The translations under genes and the position numbers were made by a program. DNA of 64,000 nt from Lunularia cruciata (taxonomy: Eukaryota > Streptophyta > Marchantiopsida > Lunulariales > Lunulariaceae): the NCBI GenBank assembly GCA_948567375.1, contig OX419757.1, positions 54,684,001-54,748,000 on the forward strand, given 5' to 3'. Within the stretch, counting starts at the first letter, position 1. Each line of letters starts with the position of its first letter. Below, piece after piece: positions 59,973 to 64,000 of the stretch. Below the pieces are notes generated by a model. That model did not search any database. It was not told the origin of the DNA and worked only from the letters and a program-made list of their open reading frames with translations.

Positions 59973-61501
59973 TATGGTAGGTAGTAGAGGAGCTCCAGTT
60001 CATGGAAGACGAGGTGGTAGAGGTGGTGGTAGAGGATCTACACCTAGTAGGGGTGCAGTACCTGCCCTTACTTCTGACACAGCTATGGCTACTTGGATTG
60101 AGCAGTTGGAGCAGAGATTGGCTAGTATGGCTATTGCTCAGAGGAGATCAGATTCGGGTGCTCAGGCTTCCACCTCATATGCTGGTGATAGAGATGCTTT
60201 GGACTTCATGTGCGGAGCAGCACAGGTGGATGCATCTGCAGCAGTGACTAGGAGTGCAGTATGTGCTCCAGAGCCTAGAGGAGCATCAGTGGAGTTGGAC
60301 CCACAGAGAGGAGAGGTTGGGAGATAAGTCAGACTTCCCCAGTCTTTCATACTATCTGAGGCATTACAGACGACATCCATGGTTCCTAGACATCCCAATG
60401 TAAGTGTGGTAGGTGGTGATGGAGTACATGATGGACTACCTGCTAGTCAGCTACCTGCTACTACAAAGACTAAGTCTAGCATGATGTTGGGGCCGGCTCA
60501 GCTGATTATGCGGCGTCCTTTGTTTTCGGCCAGTGATATGTTTAAATTGGGAGTTGACCTAGCCCCAATATTCCGGTTGGCTGCCACGTTGTGTGAGAGT
60601 AGGGATGGTGCAGTTCCTACTATTAGAGTAGACGTGGTTGGTAGTGGAGCTGACTTGGTTGAGGAGCATGGGATCCATTCAGCGACCAATGGTTTATGGC
60701 AGGCAGCAGTGGCTAGACTGGAGGAGTTGCCAGCTAGACCGGCCTTTGAGAGAGCATGGTTTACACCTAGTGTTGTCTTATTGGATAACCAGAGGGGGGT
60801 TTTTTATTTAGTGGGACCTTCAGGGAAGGTCTATACACCACAAAGAGTCTTGTTAGACTCTGGTGCGCAACCCCTTATGTTGGGGAAGGCTGTAGTTGTT
60901 GATCTGGAGTTATGGAAGACCGATGTGGAGAGGTGTCCATTTCAGATCTAGACATCTCTAGGTGGTGGTTTGACGCAGTACATCACATGTGGAGAGTTTG
61001 TTGTCCAGGTTCAGCCTGGTCATCTGACTGATAGCTTGGTGGTGAGAGCTCAGGCTATTGCAACAATAGCTGAGTCATATGATGTGCTAGTTGAGGGAGC
61101 AGTGTTATACCCCATGGGTTTCAGCATTGACTATTGGGAGGAGACATTCTCTTATAGACCTGGTTGGCAATCTGGTGAGGGATGGGTATGTCACCTACCA
61201 ATACGCTTCCGTAGTGGCAGTCTTGGCTCACTATAGTCCGGGACCATGGCAGCATCAATTTTAGCTTTCAACGGTGCAATTACTTAGCCTGGTGACTTGT
61301 TGGAGGAGAACGCCCATGTAGAGGATACTCCAGTACCAAAGGAGATCACTCGGCTTTGGAGGACAAGTGGGATTGTTCCATCCACCTTGGATGTTCCATT
61401 GTGGAGTTCAGAGGAGGCATTGCAGCAACATGCAGATCAGTTGGTGCAACAGGCTTGGAGTGGAGCCTTTGTACCATTAGGAGATGAGTGTGAGGATGAG
61501 C
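59973..61501 (+). pseudogene. RE-B protease and pre-methyltransferase segment (copy B3)
   Basis: Starts MVGSRGAPVHGRRG and contains IEQLEQRLASMAIAQRR and the protease core RVLLDSGAQPLMLGK (DSGA near 60856). A TAA after GEVGR and a TAG after CPFQI break it. It keeps the 14 bases that B2 lost after protease, so protease and the methyltransferase lead (VLYPMGFSIDYWEE, then TPVPKEITRLWRTSG) are shown to be one reading unit. A3 cuts it after GDECEDE, before the methyltransferase motifs. Confidence 0.82.
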
Positions 61502-62184
61502 TGTGAGCCAGCCTGACTCTCACTCAGGATGAACCTCTGATGGCTATTATGGTAGCGCACCATGGACTAAGAAGGCAAGGAACCCCAACTCCATCATACT
61601 CCTCCAAGGCTAACACTCCAAGACATTGCTCACTAGAGAACTCAATGAGAGAGAGATAGTTGCAAATGAAAGGATGTTGAGTACCTCCTCACCCCTTGTT
61701 TATATACTTGTGAAATAGTTACGTACCAAAGTTACTAATTACCATAGTAACTCAAGTTACTAGACTAAAAGTCAAGTAAAGTCAAAAAGTAGAAAGGAAT
61801 ATCCATTCACATGGGCATATTTCCCTAAGCATGTGGTCTTATCTTGACCCAACCACTAAGTCAAGGATTCCTTCACATGGGCTATCCTTGGAATAAAGAA
61901 GAATCCAAAACAAAAAGGTTTGCGGGCCCAAGAGTTCTCAACTCTTTCCTCAAAGCCAAACACCTAGGAATAATGCCAAGTCAACACACTAAAATCCAAG
62001 ATAGTGGTGCTCATCTTTTCTACTTCCTCTAAAGTAAGGTCCACTCTATCTTAGCTATGACTAACTTGAGCTAACCATGACTAATATAGAACCATCCTTT
62101 ATCTCTATAAATAATATCTCTTAAGTACTTGTAATACCAAGCTAAATATCACAATACCACACACATGCACAAATGGGTGTTACA
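61502..62184 (-). repeat. RE-A 3' LTR (copy A3)
   Basis: Minus-strand TGTAACACCC to GGCTCACA, with TATATAAA near 61706. About 683 bp. Confidence 0.92.
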
Positions 62185-62232
62185 TTTACCCCCGGACTAA
62201 GTTTTCACTTTGTCCTCAAAGTGAAGGTCTCT

Positions 62233-64000
62233 CTACCTTCTATGGTACATCTTCAACTTATCATGGTTAATCCTATCAAAGTGTCTTCCTCCCAACTCCT
62301 TGAGATCATAGGTGTAATTGCCCCACACCTTCTCCACTATGAAAGGTCCAAAGTACTTAGGTAAAAACTTCTTTTGCACTCTCTTGAATCGAATGGAATC
62401 AAACAACATTACCCAATCACCTTCTTTGAAAGGCTCTACCTTCTTCTTGCCTTGCCTCTTATCATAGCTCTCCTTTTGTTTCCTTTGGGCTTGCTCCACT
62501 CGAACCATAGCAACTGCTCTTGCCTCTTCCAACTCCATGCGTTGTTCCTTCCTTGACTTCTCTGCATCACCTCCTTGTGCTTTCTTCAATCTCCTATGAA
62601 TGCTTTGGAAGGTAGGAAGATCAAAGTGAATAGGTAAGGTAGACTCAATACCATACACCAATTGAAATGGAGAATATCCGGTGGAAGTCTTCATGGTTGT
62701 CCTATACTCCCACAAAACTGCATGAATCCTCTTGTCCCAATGATGTTTAGCCCCCTCCATTTCTGCATCTTCGGCCAACATCATGCACAAGGTCTGATTG
62801 GTTCTCTCTGCCAGGCCATTGGAATTTGGCTTATAGGATGTAGTTACTCTATGTGTGATAGAGAAATGTCGTAGCATGGCTGTAGTAATGCTTCCTGTAA
62901 ACTCTCCTCCTCTATCAAAAACCAACTCCAAAGGGCATCCAAACCTAGTGATAATGCGTTCATAAAGAAATTTACCCACTTTATCTTCATTCTTGTCCCT
63001 CAATGGTCTAGCCTCAACCCACTTGGTAAGGTAATCAGTAACTACCACAATGTACCGATTGTTCCTTGGGGTTCTATTAAGAGGACCTACAAAATCAATT
63101 CCCCACTTCTCAAAAGGTCCTAGCAATGGAATTGATCTAAGTGGTGGAGTGGATGTAGACTTTCTAGCAAAGGCTTGACAAACATGACAAGTTTTGCAAT
63201 AATGAAGACAATCCTTGAAAATCCCTCTCCAATGGTAACTTGCATCTAGAATCTTGAAAGCAGTCACCTTTCTTGCAAAGTGTCCTCCACATACTAAACC
63301 TTCATGAAACTCCTTTATGAGTAGTATAGACTCTTCCTTACCCACTGCTCTTTGAAGTAGACCATCTGCTCCTTGGTGAAAAAGAATATCCTCCACCATT
63401 GTGTAAGGTCTAGATCTTGCTGCAAGGGCCTTCCTCTCCCTAGCATGCATCCCTTCTGGATAGTTACCTCTTGTCACAAAGTCCACAATCTCCTTGTACT
63501 CCATTGGAACCTGTTGAGTGACTGAGATTGTCATGAGCTCCTCATCCAAGAAGGACTCATCCGAGAAGGAATCATCCACTGGCTCATCTCCATCATGATC
63601 ATAGGCTCTAGATAACAAATCAGCATTTGCATGTTTCTTTCTTGGCCTATCCTCAATGGTGTAGTCATACTCAAACAAGAGTATCATCCATCTTGCTAGT
63701 CTCCCTTCAACATTAGGCTTGTTGAAGATGTACTTCAAAGCCTTGTGATCCGTGAAAATGGTGGCTTTCCCTCCAATCAAGTAGTGTCTAAACTTCTTGA
63801 GACCAAAGATCACTGCCAACCCTTCTCTCTCTATGACAGAGTAGTTCTTCTTTGCTGAAACCGTCTGCCTACTAGCATAAGCTATTGGATAATCATGCCC
63901 ATCTTGGTCTAATTGACTAAGAGTGCGTCCTATAGCTACATTAGAAGCATCAGAGTAGAGGATGAAAGGCTTACTCCAATCAGGTTTAGCAAGAATTGGA
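62233..64000 (-). CDS. RE-A Pol C-terminal half: RNase H and integrase (copy A3, partial)
   Basis: The frame is open from the stop after YHRR at 62233 to the right edge without interruption, about 589 codons. It includes RNase H (LYSDASNVAIG region, FTDHKALKYIF), the zinc-binding CKTCHVC, KWGIDFVGPL, LVFDRGGEFTGS and NGLAERTNQTL with all three catalytic acids, and the C-terminal KYFGPFIVEKVW. Compared with A1 it has a nine-codon insertion-like repeat near 63545 (SFSDESFLDEEL). Its N-terminal half is outside the window, so overall integrity is unknown. Confidence 0.92.
   Translation of the reverse strand, partial: PILAKPDWSKPFILYSDASNVAIGRTLSQLDQDGHDYPIAYASRQTVSAKKNYSVIEREGLAVIFGLKKFRHYLIGGKATIFTDHKALKYIFNKPNVEGRLARWMILLFEYDYTIEDRPRKKHANADLLSRAYDHDGDEPVDDSFSDESFLDEELMTISVTQQVPMEYKEIVDFVTRGNYPEGMHARERKALAARSRPYTMVEDILFHQGADGLLQRAVGKEESILLIKEFHEGLVCGGHFARKVTAFKILDASYHWRGIFKDCLHYCKTCHVCQAFARKSTSTPPLRSIPLLGPFEKWGIDFVGPLNRTPRNNRYIVVVTDYLTKWVEARPLRDKNEDKVGKFLYERIITRFGCPLELVFDRGGEFTGSITTAMLRHFSITHRVTTSYKPNSNGLAERTNQTLCMMLAEDAEMEGAKHHWDKRIHAVLWEYRTTMKTSTGYSPFQLVYGIESTLPIHFDLPTFQSIHRRLKKAQGGDAEKSRKEQRMELEEARAVAMVRVEQAQRKQKESYDKRQGKKKVEPFKEGDWVMLFDSIRFKRVQKKFLPKYFGPFIVEKVWGNYTYDLKELGGRHFDRINHDKLKMYHRR

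Larger units (their letters stand above)
53175..61501 (+). mobile_element. RE-B copy B3, 5' half
   Basis: Starts TGTCACGCCATTTG directly after RE-D LTR sequence (TGACA may be the duplicated target). It holds the 5' terminal repeat, the leader, gag, zinc knuckles and protease. The RE-D solo LTR 54550-58253 is inserted in the leader, and A3 cuts the element at 61501, about 90 codons before the methyltransferase core would begin. The rest, if present, is outside the window. Confidence 0.88.
61502..64000 (-). mobile_element. RE-A copy A3, 3' part
   Basis: 3' LTR 61502-62184, polypurine tract 62185-62197 and the second half of pol, running off the right edge. The left junction is in B3 at 61501. 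The LTR differs from A1 at several sites (missing words such as ACTCCAAGACTCA shortened near 61617), so A3 is older than A1. Confidence 0.93.

Overview
The window is almost wholly retrotransposon DNA from a large, repeat-rich nuclear genome, most likely a plant. I found no confident host gene, tRNA, rRNA or CRISPR array. The Ty3/gypsy families are plant-type, with tRNA-Asp-like primer sites in two of them. The captured methyltransferase has the non-permuted, DNMT3-like motif order, a gene type kept in algae, bryophytes, ferns and gymnosperms but lost from flowering plants. I therefore lean to a non-angiosperm plant; the species is not determinable here.

Four families, named here by letter, account for nearly everything. 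RE-A is a gypsy element with ~690-bp LTRs, a gag-pol ORF and extra leader ORFs (copies A0 1-2649, A1 21425-29227, A2 13205-14091 plus 35583-36436, A3 61502-64000). RE-B is a gypsy element whose polyprotein reads Gag - two zinc knuckles - protease - DNA cytosine methyltransferase - RT - RNase H - integrase - PHD finger (B1 2650-12206, B2 17285-34990, B3 53175-61501). RE-D is a gypsy element whose ~3.7-kb LTR carries a ~850-codon ORF of its own in U3 (one full element 39101 to beyond 53174, three solo LTRs at 14092-35582, 42451-46222 and 54550-58253, one LTR fragment 4392-5182). RE-E is a single 2.2-kb solo LTR (5634-7854) related to the RE-B leader.

Layout. 1-12206: B1 (+), an old CpG-depleted RE-B copy, cut by A0 near its 5' end, by a rearrangement carrying an RE-D LTR end, and by the RE-E solo LTR inside the methyltransferase. 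12207-13204: unassigned. 13205-36436: a four-level nest, A2 (+) holding an RE-D solo LTR (-) holding B2 (-) holding A1 (-); the three inner insertions are each proved by target-site duplications (CCTTT, TTTCT, GTCC). 36437-39100: AT-rich unassigned DNA. 39101-53174: the RE-D element (-), with an RE-D solo LTR inserted between RNase H and integrase (TSD AAATG). 53175-64000: B3 (+) inserted in the 5' LTR ORF of RE-D, itself holding an RE-D solo LTR (TSD CAGTC/TAGTC) and cut at its right by A3 (-).

The notable system is RE-B: a retrotransposon that combines a cytosine methyltransferase (a writer of DNA methylation) with a PHD finger on its integrase (a likely reader of histone tails). The second is RE-D, where a solo LTR left by recombination still carries a whole protein-coding frame. 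Only A1 looks recent (one difference seen between its LTRs, open 1608-codon gag-pol); RE-B and RE-D copies are all disabled by stop codons, mostly of C-to-T or G-to-A type.
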